DNA of 64,000 nucleotides from Mesorhizobium australicum WSM2073 (GCF_000230995.2 NC_019973.1:4850001-4914000); one strand, 5' to 3'. Counted from the first letter of the stretch, positions 25,949-38,163 are shown. The notes: a model not told the origin generated them from the letters alone. Numbers and translations: made by a program.

Positions 25949-27832
25949 CTACGACATCTCCGATGTGCGCCGGCGTACGACGACACCCAGTTCGTCGCTT
26001 TCGCGGGCAATGCGCAGCCGCTCCTCGGCTTCGGTCGCCTCGCGCTGGCGGTCCCACATCGAGGCATAGAGGCCGTGCTTTCGCATCAGCTCGACATGAG
26101 TGCCGCGCTCGGCGATCTGACCGTCCTTCAGCACGATGATCTCATCGGCGGCGATCACCGTCGACAGGCGGTGGGCGATGACGATGGTGGTGCGGCCCTT
26201 GCTGACGAGGTCGAGCGCGGCCTGGATCTCCTGCTCGGTGTGGCTGTCCAGTGCGGAGGTCGCTTCGTCGAGCATCAGGATCGGCGGTGCCTTCAGGATG
26301 GTGCGGGCGATCGCCACGCGCTGCTTCTCGCCGCCGGAAAGTTTCAGCCCGCGCTCGCCGACCATCGACTTGTAGCCGTCGGGCAGCTTCTCGATGAACG
26401 GCCCGATCTGGGCGAGTTCGGCGGCCTTGCGCACCTCCTCCTCGCCGGCGCCGACACGGCCGTAGCGGATGTTGTAGGCGATGGTGTCGTTGAACAGCAC
26501 CGTGTCCTGCGGCACCATGCCGAGCACCGCGCGCAGGCTGTCCTGCGTCACGTCCCTCACGTCCTGGCCGTCGATCAGAACCTGGCCACCCTGCACGTCG
26601 TAGAACCGGAACAGCAACCGCGAGATGGTCGACTTGCCCGCACCCGACGGCCCGACGATGGCAACGGTCTTGCCGGCCGGCACCTCGAAGGAGACGCCCT
26701 TCAGGATCTTGCGGTTCGGATCATAGGAAAAGTGGACGTCACGGAACTCGACCTTGCCGGCGCTGACGGCCAACGGCTTGGCGTTGGGCTTGTCGACGAT
26801 CTCCTGCGGCACGTCGAGGAGGTCGAACATGTGCTCGATGTCGGTGAGGCCCTGGCGGATTTCGCGATAGATGAAGCCGATAAAGTTGAGCGGCACGGAG
26901 AGCTGTACCAGCATGGCATTGATGAAAACGAAATCGCCGACGCTCTGGGTGCCGGCCTGCACCTCCAGCGCCGACATGCACATGACGACGACCGTGCCGA
27001 CGCCGAAGATGAAGCCCTGGCCGAAGTTTAGCCAGCCGAGCGAGGTCCATGTCTTGGTTGCGGCGATCTCGTAACGCGCCATCGAGCGGTCGAAGCGCTC
27101 GGCCTCCATGCGCTCATTGGTGAAATACTTGACCGTCTCGAAGTTAAGCAGCGAGTCGATCGCCTTGGTGTTGGCGTCGGTGTCGCTGTCGTTCATGTCG
27201 CGGCGGATCGAGATGCGCCAGTCGCTGGCCTTGACCGTGAACCAGACGTAGAGGCAGACGGTGACCGCCACCACGGCCACATATTTCCAGCCATAGGTGA
27301 AACCGAATATGCCCGCGGTCAGCGCGAATTCGAGGATCGTCGGCGCGGTGTTGAGCATGATGAAGCGGACGATCGTTTCGATGCCCTTGGTGCCGCGCTC
27401 GATGATGCGCGACAGGCCGCCGGTGCGGCGCTCCAGGTGGAAGCGCAGCGACAGCTGATGCATGTGCACGAAGGTGCGGAAGGCAAGCTGGCGAACCGCA
27501 TGCTGGCCGACCCGGGCAAACAGCGCATCGCGCAGCTGGTTGAAGCCGAGCTGGACGAGCCTCAGCACATTGTAGGCAATGACCAGCATCACCGGGGCAA
27601 GCATGAACGATGGCAGCGGCGGTGGCGTTTTGAAGCCGCCCGCCAGCGCATCGGTCGCCCATTTGAAGAAATAGGGACCGGCGACCAGCGTCACCTTGGC
27701 GACGACCAGCAGCAGCGTCGCCCAGGTCACCCGCGCCCTGAGATCGGCGCGGTCGGCCGGCCACATATAGGGCCAGAGATTGCGCAGTGTCGTGAGTGTC
27801 GAGGTGTCGGAGGAGACGGTTTTTTCGGCCAC
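25949..27832 (-). CDS. Atm1-type ABC exporter (fused permease and ATPase)
   Basis: A 627-residue half-transporter of the Atm1/HMT1 type, which exports glutathione-linked sulfur or heavy-metal species. Six helices occupy roughly residues 30-320 and include the Atm1 hallmark LLNFETVKYFTNE. The ATPase part has Walker A VGPSGAGKST (about 393), signature LSGGEKQRVAIARTIL, Walker B ILMLDEATSALD and the IAHRLST switch. The GTG start (MAEKTVSSDT) is chosen because an AAAGG-like site precedes it and longer extensions would overlap the upstream ArsR gene. ArsR control of this exporter is likely. Confidence 0.9.
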   Translation of the reverse strand: MAEKTVSSDTSTLTTLRNLWPYMWPADRADLRARVTWATLLLVVAKVTLVAGPYFFKWATDALAGGFKTPPPLPSFMLAPVMLVIAYNVLRLVQLGFNQLRDALFARVGQHAVRQLAFRTFVHMHQLSLRFHLERRTGGLSRIIERGTKGIETIVRFIMLNTAPTILEFALTAGIFGFTYGWKYVAVVAVTVCLYVWFTVKASDWRISIRRDMNDSDTDANTKAIDSLLNFETVKYFTNERMEAERFDRSMARYEIAATKTWTSLGWLNFGQGFIFGVGTVVVMCMSALEVQAGTQSVGDFVFINAMLVQLSVPLNFIGFIYREIRQGLTDIEHMFDLLDVPQEIVDKPNAKPLAVSAGKVEFRDVHFSYDPNRKILKGVSFEVPAGKTVAIVGPSGAGKSTISRLLFRFYDVQGGQVLIDGQDVRDVTQDSLRAVLGMVPQDTVLFNDTIAYNIRYGRVGAGEEEVRKAAELAQIGPFIEKLPDGYKSMVGERGLKLSGGEKQRVAIARTILKAPPILMLDEATSALDSHTEQEIQAALDLVSKGRTTIVIAHRLSTVIAADEIIVLKDGQIAERGTHVELMRKHGLYASMWDRQREATEAEERLRIARESDELGVVVRRRTSEMS

Positions 27833-27857
27833 TTTTCTTGCCTTTTGGGTGAGAGGG

Positions 27858-28205
27858 TCAGCGGCCGGAGCAGCAGGAATTGATGAGCGCGCCCAGCGAT
27901 GCCGATACGTCGGCAAGTGCCGCGCGATCGACCGCATAGCGCGATCGCTGACGGTCGGGCTCAAACCGGACGAGGCCCGCCTCGACCAATATTTTCAGAT
28001 GCTGGGAGATCGTCGACTGGGCCAGAGCGAAACGGTCGACGACCTCACGGCAGCAGCAGGAATTGCTGGCCGACAGATGCCTCAGTATCTCGATCCGCGC
28101 CGGATGCGAAAGTGCTGCGAACCGCGCCGCGACAGCGCGGCTGTCCGGCATGCAGCCAGGCAGTGCCGAGGCGGCATGGTCTGGTAAGGGAACGCATTCT
28201 GTCAT
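27858..28205 (-). CDS. ArsR/SmtB-family metal-responsive repressor
   Basis: A 115-residue winged-helix repressor. The core runs AARFAALSHPARIEILRHL, then REVVDRFALAQSTISQHLKIL and VRFEPDRQRSRYAV. A triple cysteine (SNSCCCREVV) sits where alpha-3-type metal sensors bind As/Sb/Cd, and a further Cys pair (NSCCSGR) is at the C-terminus, so thiol-metal sensing is probable. The ATG used lies inside a long palindrome; an in-frame ATG at 28,151 (MPDSRAVAARF) is an alternative start. It is immediately upstream of the Atm1-type exporter and probably represses it. Confidence 0.88.
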   Translation of the reverse strand: MTECVPLPDHAASALPGCMPDSRAVAARFAALSHPARIEILRHLSASNSCCCREVVDRFALAQSTISQHLKILVEAGLVRFEPDRQRSRYAVDRAALADVSASLGALINSCCSGR

Positions 28206-28238
28206 CGTTCATCGGCGATAGACGATGAACGATGACAG
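28199..28238. promoter_or_regulatory. Long palindromic operator at the ArsR start codon
   Basis: Perfect 16-base arms ctgtcatcgttcatcg and cgatgaacgatgacag are separated by eight bases. Each arm itself contains two CATCG units, giving four half-sites (two per strand orientation). It overlaps the putative ArsR start codon and fits a tandem autoregulatory operator. It could also form a strong RNA hairpin occluding translation. Confidence 0.7.
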
Positions 28239-28284
28239 GGCAAGCTAGGCCGATGGGTAGATCGCCGGAATTGCCGGTCTATCC

Positions 28285-29766
28285 CTATTCCGTCTTCATC
28301 GGTGCGGTCGTCGCCTGCTCGCCCATTGCCTTGAGGTCGGCGGCTTCGCCTTCCTTCGACTTTTCCGGAACCTTGAACACCTGCCCCGGCCAGATGCGGT
28401 TCGGATTCCTGATCTGGTCCTGGTTGGCGAGGTATATGGTGGAGTAGCGCACGCCGTGACCATAGACGCGCCGTGAGATCCGCCACAGTGTGTCGTTGCG
28501 CCGAATGATGACCGCGCTGTCGGCATGTTCGAGCTTGGGCGACACGATTTCAGGCACGTCGCTTGGCGGCGTGGCCGCTGCGACGTTAGCCGGAGCCTCG
28601 GTGGCTGGCGCGGCGGGAGCCGGCGCGGTCTCGCCCGGAGCAGCGGCGGCAACAGCGGGCGCCGCGGGCTTGGCCTCGGCGGGCTTGGTCTCGGTGGGCT
28701 TGGTCTCGGCGGGGGCAACGGCGGCGACCGCCTCGCCCGGTTCGCGCTCGAAGGGCACCGCGGCGCGGGCCACCACCTTCACGCCATCGGCATCGAGGCC
28801 GTCGACATGGATGGTATAGCTGCCGACCGGAATATCGCGCGTCGCCTCGACCAGGAAATGGCCGTCCGACGAGGTCTGCGCGTCGCCGAGCAGGATGTCG
28901 TTGGCGTAGGCGCGCACCTTGCGGCCCGGATCGGCGAGGCCGGCGACAAAGATCTTGTTGCCGTCGATCTCGACTGCCTCGACCACGATCTTTGGTTCGG
29001 CCACGGCCGCCGCGGGCGCGGCCGGTGCCGCCGGAGTGGGTTTTGCTTCAACCACGGCTGGCGTGGCCGTCGCCGGCGCGGCGGGCGCTTCAGCAGCAGG
29101 AGCGGCAGCCTGGTCGCCGGTTGCCGGCGCCGGCTTTGGCTCAGATGCCGGAACGGTCAGCAGTTCGGCCGGCTTGCCCGGCTCCTCGACCATGGCCAGC
29201 ACCTGGCCAGCTGCATTCGCGGGCACCGAGACGACTGCGGTCTGCGCCGAGGCGGTCACGACCGCGCCAACCGTCGAACGCAGGGCGATCGTATAGTCGC
29301 CGGGCTTCAGCGGATCTTCGAGCACGATGACAAAGGCACCATCGGGACCAGCAACCGTGGAGCCGATCACCGTCGCGCCGTTGAGAATTTCGACCTTCGA
29401 GTTGGGCGCCGCGTTGCCGGCAACGACGATCGAGCCGTTGCTCTCGACCCGTACGACATCGAAAGTCGGCGCGACCGGACCCGCCGTCGCGGGCGCCGCA
29501 GGCGCCGCAGCGTCGGTTGCAGGTGCTGCCGGGGCCGTCGCCTGAGGTGCCGCGCCCGGCGTGGCCGGCATCGTCGGAGCCGGCAGGCGCCCTTCCGTGC
29601 CAGGATCGGCCGGCTTCGGCGCCGCGGACGGCGTCAACGCCGCGACTTCCGCCGGCGGTGTGCGATGAAGATACGGGTCGAGTGCGCCCGATACATAGGC
29701 GGTTCCCGCGGCCGCTACGGTCCCACCCGCCGCGAACAAGAACGCCTTCAATGGATTGATTGCCAT
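28285..29766 (-). CDS. LysM-domain cell-envelope protein with Ala/Pro-rich linkers
   Basis: A 493-residue protein. An N-terminal hydrophobic segment (FLFAAGGTVAAAGTAYVSGA) gives export or anchoring. Two Ig-like/bacterial-adhesion-type repeats follow: residues ~101-175 (DVVRVESNGSIVVAGNAAPN onward) and ~255-335 (VEAVEIDGNKIFVAGLADPG onward), each with a GSxxVAG-type turn, separated by long Ala/Pro/Glu low-complexity linkers. A C-terminal LysM motif (RRNDTLWRISRRVYG ... IWPGQVFKVP) binds peptidoglycan. It resembles rhizobial LysM proteins of unknown role in the periplasm. Confidence 0.88.
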   Translation of the reverse strand: MAINPLKAFLFAAGGTVAAAGTAYVSGALDPYLHRTPPAEVAALTPSAAPKPADPGTEGRLPAPTMPATPGAAPQATAPAAPATDAAAPAAPATAGPVAPTFDVVRVESNGSIVVAGNAAPNSKVEILNGATVIGSTVAGPDGAFVIVLEDPLKPGDYTIALRSTVGAVVTASAQTAVVSVPANAAGQVLAMVEEPGKPAELLTVPASEPKPAPATGDQAAAPAAEAPAAPATATPAVVEAKPTPAAPAAPAAAVAEPKIVVEAVEIDGNKIFVAGLADPGRKVRAYANDILLGDAQTSSDGHFLVEATRDIPVGSYTIHVDGLDADGVKVVARAAVPFEREPGEAVAAVAPAETKPTETKPAEAKPAAPAVAAAAPGETAPAPAAPATEAPANVAAATPPSDVPEIVSPKLEHADSAVIIRRNDTLWRISRRVYGHGVRYSTIYLANQDQIRNPNRIWPGQVFKVPEKSKEGEAADLKAMGEQATTAPMKTE

Positions 29767-29893
29767 GTATTTCCCTGCCCCTTAGCCACCTAACGCCGGT
29801 CTAGCGTGTTTTGCCATGACCGACAAGAAAAAGCCCGGCCTTCTCAACCCTAGGGCTTGACCGCGCTTTCAGACCCAATCACCAATCATCGGC

Positions 29894-30505
29894 ATGAACA
29901 CGATTCGATCCGTTTGCGTCTATTGCGGCTCATCTCCGGGCCGCGATGAAATCTATGTCAAGGCCGGCCACCTGCTTGGACGCTCAATTGCAAAGGCAGG
30001 CCTGCGGCTGGTCTATGGCGGCGGCACCAAAGGCATTATGGGCGCCGTCGCCGAAGGCGCGCTCAAGGCCGGCGGCAAGGTGACGGGCATCATTCCGCGC
30101 TTCCTGATCAACAAGGAAGCAACCGAAACCGCGCTTGACCGGCTCGACGAGTTGTCGATCACCGACAACATGCACGAGCGCAAACACAAGATGTTCGAGA
30201 AATCCGACGCCTTTGTGGCGCTGCCTGGTGGCATCGGCACAGTCGAGGAGATCGTCGAGATCATGACCTGGGCGCAACTTGGCCATCACCGCAAACCGAT
30301 CGTCTTCGGCAATGTCAACGGATTCTGGGATCCGATGACGGCGTTGCTTGATCACATGGCGGCGGAAGGCTTCATTCATACCGCGCAGCGTGTGAAGCCG
30401 CTGGTCGTCAACGATCCCGAGGCGATCGTCGCCGCCATCATGGTCGCCGGCTCCTCGGTCGACGCGCCGACCGAGGGCGTCCAGTCGGTGATCGACAAGA
30501 TGTAA
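29894..30505 (+). CDS. LOG family protein (TIGR00730, Rossmann-fold nucleotide hydrolase)
   Basis: A 203-residue homologue of LOG, cytokinin riboside 5'-monophosphate phosphoribohydrolase. Diagnostic motifs are VYCGSSPGRDE at the N-terminus, VYGGGTKGIMG, and the catalytic PGGIGTVEE loop with ERKHKMFE before it. Length and motifs match typical bacterial members, which release the free base from nucleotides. In a plant-associated bacterium a cytokinin-activating role is possible; generic nucleotide hydrolysis is equally consistent. Confidence 0.9.
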   Translation: MNTIRSVCVYCGSSPGRDEIYVKAGHLLGRSIAKAGLRLVYGGGTKGIMGAVAEGALKAGGKVTGIIPRFLINKEATETALDRLDELSITDNMHERKHKMFEKSDAFVALPGGIGTVEEIVEIMTWAQLGHHRKPIVFGNVNGFWDPMTALLDHMAAEGFIHTAQRVKPLVVNDPEAIVAAIMVAGSSVDAPTEGVQSVIDKM

Positions 30506-30511
30506 GGTTAC

Positions 30512-30579
30512 GGGAGTAGAGCAGTAGGTTTGCAGTGTCGGAGCGTACACTTCCCCCTACTGCCTGCTCCCTACTCCCT
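30512..30579. repeat. Imperfect inverted repeat downstream of the LOG gene
   Basis: Left arm gggagtagagcagtag (30,513-30,526 region) pairs imperfectly with ctactgcctgctccctactccc (30,557-30,578), with tandem-like ctac/cctgc/ccctac units inside the right arm. It lies right after the LOG stop codon and could terminate transcription. I also associate such gtag/ctac arrays with dispersed repeats in rhizobia. Confidence 0.55.
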
Positions 30580-30915
30580 CCGAGCAGCTTGCCCCAGATC
30601 GGCGACATTCCCGGCAGCGGCATGATGTTCGCAGTCGGCAGCGATGCCGATGTGCGCGGCCATCTCGCAACCTTGCCACTGGTCAAGGCTGGCATGATGG
30701 ACATTGCCGCGATCGTGCCACTCAATCCCTATCGGGGATTTGGGCCGAAGCGCTGAGGCCGACGGCCGCGACAATCGAGGTCGTCAGCAGGACCGCCAGG
30801 CCGACAAGCGCCTTGCATCTCATCAAGCCACGCGGCACGCTGGCGCTGCCGCTTGCCAAGGGCCGAACGAGCCTTCGACTGACGGGCGATAAATCGCAAT
30901 CGATGAAGGTGCAAA
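30580..30915. other. Spacer with a possible gene remnant
   Basis: About 335 bases without a convincing gene. Plus-strand codons ending at 30,756 read SDADVRGHLATLPLVKAGMM...IVPLNPYRGF with a protein-like composition, but there is no start or domain, so this may be a decayed fragment. The last 15 bases hold the AAGG ribosome site of the following SDR gene. Confidence 0.35.
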
Positions 30916-31698
30916 TTGCATTCGACCGACTATCTCGGCCAACTGTTCGGCCTCGAAGGCAAGCATGCCTTCATAACCGGCGCCAGCCGTGGCCTGGGCC
31001 TCGCCTTCGCGGAGGCGCTTGCGAGCGCCGGCGCGCGCGTCACGATCGGCGGCCGCAAGGCCGACGATCTCAAAGCGGCCGCGGACAAGTTGCGCACCGC
31101 GGGCCATTCGATCACGGAAGCGGTGATCGACGTAACCGACACCCAGTCGGTCGACCAGGCAATCGCGGCGGCGGAAACCGGCACCGCACCGATAGACATC
31201 CTGGTCAACAATGCCGGCATCCAGCGACGGGCGCCGTTGGAGACCTTCAGCGACGCCGACTGGGACGCGCTGATGGCCACCAACCTGGACGGCGTGTTCA
31301 AGGTGAGCCGGGCCGTCGTAAAGGGCATGATCGCGCGCCAAAGGGGGTCGATCATCAATGTCTCCTCAGTGCAGAGCGTGCTCGCCCGCCCCTCGATCGC
31401 GCCCTACGCGGCGAGCAAGGGCGCCATCACCATGCTGACCAAGTCGATGGCCGGCGAATGGGGCCAGCACGGCGTGCGTATCAACGCCATCGCGCCGGGC
31501 TATTTCAAGACCGAGCTCAACGCCGCGCTGGTCGCCGACGAGACATTCTCCGCCTGGCTGACCGGCCGCACGCCGATGCGGCGCTGGGGCGAAGTGAGGG
31601 AACTCGCGGGCGCTGCCGTGTTCCTGGCGTCCGACGCCGCCAGTTTCGTGAACGGACAGACGCTGCTGGTGGATGGCGGGATCACCAGCGTCCTGTAA
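30916..31698 (+). CDS. SDR oxidoreductase, gluconate 5-dehydrogenase-like
   Basis: A 260-residue classical short-chain dehydrogenase close to gluconate 5-dehydrogenases (IdnO/Gno type). The first residues STDYLGQLFGLEGKHAFITG are typical of that group. The cofactor loop is TGASRGLGLAF, NNAGIQRR is the NAG motif, and the catalytic residues are in SSVQS and YAASK. The only in-frame start is TTG, preceded by AAGG at a good distance. Role in sugar-acid metabolism is inferred. Confidence 0.82.
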   Translation: MHSTDYLGQLFGLEGKHAFITGASRGLGLAFAEALASAGARVTIGGRKADDLKAAADKLRTAGHSITEAVIDVTDTQSVDQAIAAAETGTAPIDILVNNAGIQRRAPLETFSDADWDALMATNLDGVFKVSRAVVKGMIARQRGSIINVSSVQSVLARPSIAPYAASKGAITMLTKSMAGEWGQHGVRINAIAPGYFKTELNAALVADETFSAWLTGRTPMRRWGEVRELAGAAVFLASDAASFVNGQTLLVDGGITSVL

Positions 31699-31806
31699 GG
31701 GGGCACGCCGTCACGGAACAGTCACACTAAATCGGGGATGCCGTGCTAGAAATCGCGCTTGGCCGCCCCCGCGACCCCGACCGCATCAGAGACCGGCGAA
31801 GCCGCC

Positions 31807-32805
31807 ATGAACATCGCCATCCCCTCCGAGGGCACTGACCTGTCGCCTTACCTGCCCGATGAGCACGGTCTGTTCTTCATCTACCACTTTACCACCGAGG
31901 GGGTGCGGACCAGGGATACCGCCGCAGCGCATTGGACATGGCGCAGCTACCAGCTTTCCGACATGCGCGCCCGCCACGAGATCGGCGCCGATCAGGCCTT
32001 GCCGGCACCGGTGCGCGAAGCCTTCCTGACCGCCAGTCATGGCTGCCACATCGACCTCGAGGATGACTGGCTCTATGGCGATCTGCCGGACCTGCGCCAT
32101 GATTATTCGGCGGAAGCCGGCGGGCTTGGTCATTTCCGCTTCGCCCTCAACGACACGATGCTGGTCGGCGCCCGCAAGCAGCCGCTGCAATCGGTCGACA
32201 ACATCCGCAAGGCGATCGAGAACGGATCGCGCAAGTTCCGGTCTCCGGCCGAGCTGATCGAGGCTGTCGTCGGCCAGTCGTTCGACGGGATGGCGACGGA
32301 ACTCGCGGCACTCAGCGACAGTCTCGACGGCATTGAGGACCGCATCGTCTGCGACGCATGGCACAATGAGCGGCAGGCGCTGGTCGATGCACGCCGGCAT
32401 CTGGTGGTCATCCACCGGCAGATGGCGACGCTGACCAACCTGTTTCGCCATCTCGACCATTCGCACCGCAACGACCTGCCGGATTCGATCAACGACATGG
32501 CGGCGCGGCTTTCGCACCGCGCACAGACACTGCACTATGACGGCGAGCAGTTGCAGGCGCGCACGCGGCTGCTGCAGGACGAGCTGATGGCCAAGCTGAC
32601 GACGCAGTCGAACCGGCTGCTTTACGTGCTCTCGGTGATGACGGCGGTGCTGTTGCCGATGACCATCATCTCAGGCCTGTTCGGCATGAATGTCGGCGGT
32701 TTGCCGCTGGTCAACACCCCGTTGGGTTTTTGGGTGATCACGGGCGCGTCGCTGCTGATCGCGGGCGTGACCTATCTTTTCGTCAGGCGGCTCGGACAGC
32801 TGTAG
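31807..32805 (+). CDS. CorA/ZntB-like divalent metal transporter
   Basis: A 332-residue CorA-superfamily protein with the ZntB-like N-terminal cytosolic domain and two C-terminal helices. The signature is present as GLFGMNVGGLPL between helices. Long helices with LDGIEDRIVCDAW and MATLTNLFRHLDH make the funnel. The ATG at 31,807 is used; an in-frame TTG at 31,759 would add 16 residues. The 3' end overlaps the convergent rarD gene by 23 bases. Family members move Mg, Zn or Co; the ion is not determined. Confidence 0.85.
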   Translation: MNIAIPSEGTDLSPYLPDEHGLFFIYHFTTEGVRTRDTAAAHWTWRSYQLSDMRARHEIGADQALPAPVREAFLTASHGCHIDLEDDWLYGDLPDLRHDYSAEAGGLGHFRFALNDTMLVGARKQPLQSVDNIRKAIENGSRKFRSPAELIEAVVGQSFDGMATELAALSDSLDGIEDRIVCDAWHNERQALVDARRHLVVIHRQMATLTNLFRHLDHSHRNDLPDSINDMAARLSHRAQTLHYDGEQLQARTRLLQDELMAKLTTQSNRLLYVLSVMTAVLLPMTIISGLFGMNVGGLPLVNTPLGFWVITGASLLIAGVTYLFVRRLGQL

Positions 32806-33709
32806 CCCGGCGCGCCGTCGCCAGCATGGACCAGGAATAGACCGCAAGGGCCGCCCAGATCAGGGCAAAGGCGATGGCTTGCGTGGTGCCGAACGGCTCG
32901 TCGAAGATCAGCACGGCAATCAGAAACACCATGGTCGGCGCTATGTACTGCATGATGCCGATGGTCGAGAGGCGCAGCAGCTTGGCGCCAAAGGCGAACA
33001 GCAGCAGCGGCACGGCCGTCACCGGCCCGCAGCCGATGAGCAGCGCGGTGTCGGTGCCATTGCTGGAGACGAAATGGTCCTGTCCGGTGGCGATAAGGAA
33101 GACGATGTAGCCCAGCGCCGGCACCGACAGCAAAAGCACTTCGAGCAGGAAGCCCTGGCTGGGACCGATCGGCAGCGTCTTGCGGAAGAAGCCGTAGGCG
33201 GCGAAGGAAAACGCCAATGCCAGCGACACCCAGGGCAGTTTGCCGCCGTCGATTGTCAGCACGGCGACGGCGACCGCCGCAAGCACCACCGCCGCGATCT
33301 GCAACCGGTCGAGCCGCTCGCCGAGCAGCAGTGCGCCGACCACGACGTTCACCAGTGGGTTGATGTAATAGCCCAATGCCGTCTCGACGGTGCGGTCGAC
33401 CGCGATCGCCCAGACATAGATGCCCCAGTTGACCGAGATCAGCGCCGCCGTCAGCCCCGCCATGGCGATGGTGCGAGGCGAGCGGATCGCCACCTTGAAG
33501 TCGGCCGTGCGGCCGGCCCAGACCAGGACCGCCGCGGCAATCGGCACCGACCAGACGATGCGGTGTGCAATCACCTCGGCAAGCGGCAGATGCGCCACCG
33601 CCTTCATGTAGAAGGGCAGCAACCCCCACAAGAGATAGGCACCCAGCGCCAGCAAGAAGCCGCGGCGGGCTTTCGATTCTGCATCGGGAGTAATTGCTTC
33701 AGCGGCCAT
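32783..33709 (-). CDS. rarD: RarD protein (EamA-type transporter)
   Basis: A 308-residue ten-helix EamA-superfamily protein of the RarD type. The start RRGFLLALGAYLLWGLLPFYMKAVAHLP and the motifs EVIAHRIVWSVP and ALGYYINPLVNVVVGALLLGERL are characteristic. RarD is known from chloramphenicol sensitivity studies but its substrate is uncertain. It overlaps the convergent CorA-like gene at its 3' end. Confidence 0.92.
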   Translation of the reverse strand: MAAEAITPDAESKARRGFLLALGAYLLWGLLPFYMKAVAHLPLAEVIAHRIVWSVPIAAAVLVWAGRTADFKVAIRSPRTIAMAGLTAALISVNWGIYVWAIAVDRTVETALGYYINPLVNVVVGALLLGERLDRLQIAAVVLAAVAVAVLTIDGGKLPWVSLALAFSFAAYGFFRKTLPIGPSQGFLLEVLLLSVPALGYIVFLIATGQDHFVSSNGTDTALLIGCGPVTAVPLLLFAFGAKLLRLSTIGIMQYIAPTMVFLIAVLIFDEPFGTTQAIAFALIWAALAVYSWSMLATARRATAVRAA

Positions 33710-33792
33710 GGCCCAACGCTATGGCCCAGTAATCTTGGCAAGACCATCGCAAAGTTCTGATGGATCAATGGACTTTCGCTGATGGTTCAAAC

Positions 33793-36831
<3,039 letters not shown>

Positions 36832-36835
<4 letters not shown>

Positions 36836-37323
36836 GGTCTTTCCTCCGGCGGCCATTGGTCGGTGTCGTGGTCGGGATGCTGATAGGAGACGAGCTCGGC
36901 GAGATAAGGAGCCGAGCCGATATCCGCCATCGTGTCCTCGCCCGGCAATCGCGGAATGGAATCCACATAGGGCAGTTTTGCTTCCGTGCCCCACTGGATG
37001 GTCGGCGCGATACCAGCCGGATCGTCGAAGGCGGCGATCGCCAGAGCCATGCCGTCGGGCGCCTCGAAGGTCAGCGGCGTGCCGCATTCGGCGCAGAAAC
37101 CGCGCCATACGACATTGGAGGAACGGAACCGCTTGGGTTCGCCGCGCGTCCAGTCGACCTTGGCGCCGCGCACCGAGACCAGCGGCAGGTAGAAATTGCC
37201 GCTGGCCTTCTGGCACATGCGGCAGTGGCAGACCGAGGCGTCGCCGAGCGCGCCTTCGACGCGGAAGCGCACCGCACCGCACTGGCAGCCGCCTGTGTAG
37301 ACTGGCCGGTTGTCGAGGCTCAT
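36832..37323 (-). CDS. GFA-family (CENP-V type) protein, copy 1
   Basis: A 163-residue paralogue of the next gene. Cysteine motifs GGCQCGAVRF, CHCRMCQK and FCAECGTPLTF are intact, so two zinc sites are expected. The C-terminal half (PYVDSIPRLPGEDTMADIG) is diverged. It begins six bases after the VOC gene's stop codon and its stop overlaps the second GFA start. Function unproven. Confidence 0.88.
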
Positions 37324-37329
37324 CGGTTT

Positions 37330-37716
37330 TCACTCCGGATCATGGCAGACCGCCTCGACATTGTTGCCGTCGGGATCGAGGACGAAGGCGCCGTAATAGT
37401 TGGGGTGATAGTGCGGACGCAGGCCCGGTCCGCCATTGTCCTTGCCGCCGGCTGCAAGGGCGGCGGCGTGGAAGGCGTCGACCTCGGCGCGGCTGCGCGC
37501 GGTGAAGGCGACGTGCTGATGATCTCGGGGCTTTTCCCTGGCCGCGCTCAACCAGAACACCGGCCGGTCGCGGCCATAGCCGCCGACCTTGGCGCCACCA
37601 GTGTATTCCTGCGGCACCATATAAAGCAGCGAGCCACCCAGCGGCGCCATCGCCTTGTCGTAGAAAGCCTTGGAGGCATCGAAATCGGAAACGGTGATGC
37701 CGAGATGGTCGATCAT
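37330..37716 (-). CDS. VOC family protein (glyoxalase/bleomycin-resistance type)
   Basis: A 128-residue single-module VOC protein. MIDHLGITVSDFDASKAFYDKAMAPLG opens the fold; the metal His is near QHVAFTARSRAEVDAF, and the C-terminal Glu is in FVLDPDGNNVEAVCH. It overlaps the upstream DUF559 gene by ATGA. Likely involved in small-molecule detoxification or resistance, but the substrate is unknown. Confidence 0.88.
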   Translation of the reverse strand: MIDHLGITVSDFDASKAFYDKAMAPLGGSLLYMVPQEYTGGAKVGGYGRDRPVFWLSAAREKPRDHQHVAFTARSRAEVDAFHAAALAAGGKDNGGPGLRPHYHPNYYGAFVLDPDGNNVEAVCHDPE

Positions 37717-38117
37717 GAAACGAGCTCCTCCGTTGCTGGTTCCGGCACGTTGGCGCCGGCCAGACCGGCCGCGATAACGATGTGCTGGCAGACATTGTCG
37801 ATATCGCGGATCACGTCGTCATTCCAGAAGCGCAGGATGGTCCAACCGCTGGCGCTCAGATAAGCGCTTCTTGCCTGATCGCGTTTTGAATGTTCCGCGT
37901 CGGCATGCTGGCTGCCGTCAACTTCGACTATCAAGCGATGAGCCGAGCAAGCAAAGTCAACGATATAAGGCCCAATCAGCACCTGCCGCCGAAAGCTCAT
38001 TCCCATCAGCCGGTGAGCACGCAACTCATTCCAAAGCTTCAGCTCGGCATCGGTCATGACGCGCCGCATGGATTTTGCGTTCTTGCGTTGACGGGACGGA
38101 ACGAGATCGTGCCCCAT
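37713..38117 (-). CDS. DUF559 (Vsr-like) endonuclease-fold protein
   Basis: A 134-residue DUF559 protein related to very-short-patch-repair nucleases. TDAELKLWNELRAHRLMG, FRRQVLIGPYIVDFAC and LIVEVDGSQHADA contain the D...ExD-type nuclease core, and AYLSASGWTILRFWNDDV ends the domain. The ATG at 38,117 is chosen for the AAGGGG site just upstream; the longer frame starts only at TTG. It opens a six-gene ATGA-linked string. Whether it cuts DNA in vivo is unknown; such genes often sit beside repeats, as here. Confidence 0.88.
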   Translation of the reverse strand: MGHDLVPSRQRKNAKSMRRVMTDAELKLWNELRAHRLMGMSFRRQVLIGPYIVDFACSAHRLIVEVDGSQHADAEHSKRDQARSAYLSASGWTILRFWNDDVIRDIDNVCQHIVIAAGLAGANVPEPATEELVS

Positions 38118-38163
38118 CAAACACCCCTTCGCCAGCAATTAGCGAAATCGGCGACGAGAGCTG

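Noticed and set aside
26075..27031. 318-codon plus-strand frame over the ABC exporter
   Set aside because: Antisense shadow; the ABC exporter motifs are complete on the minus strand.
28525..29793. 422-codon plus-strand frame over the LysM gene
   Set aside because: Arises from the Ala/Pro repeats of the LysM protein read in antisense; no domain.
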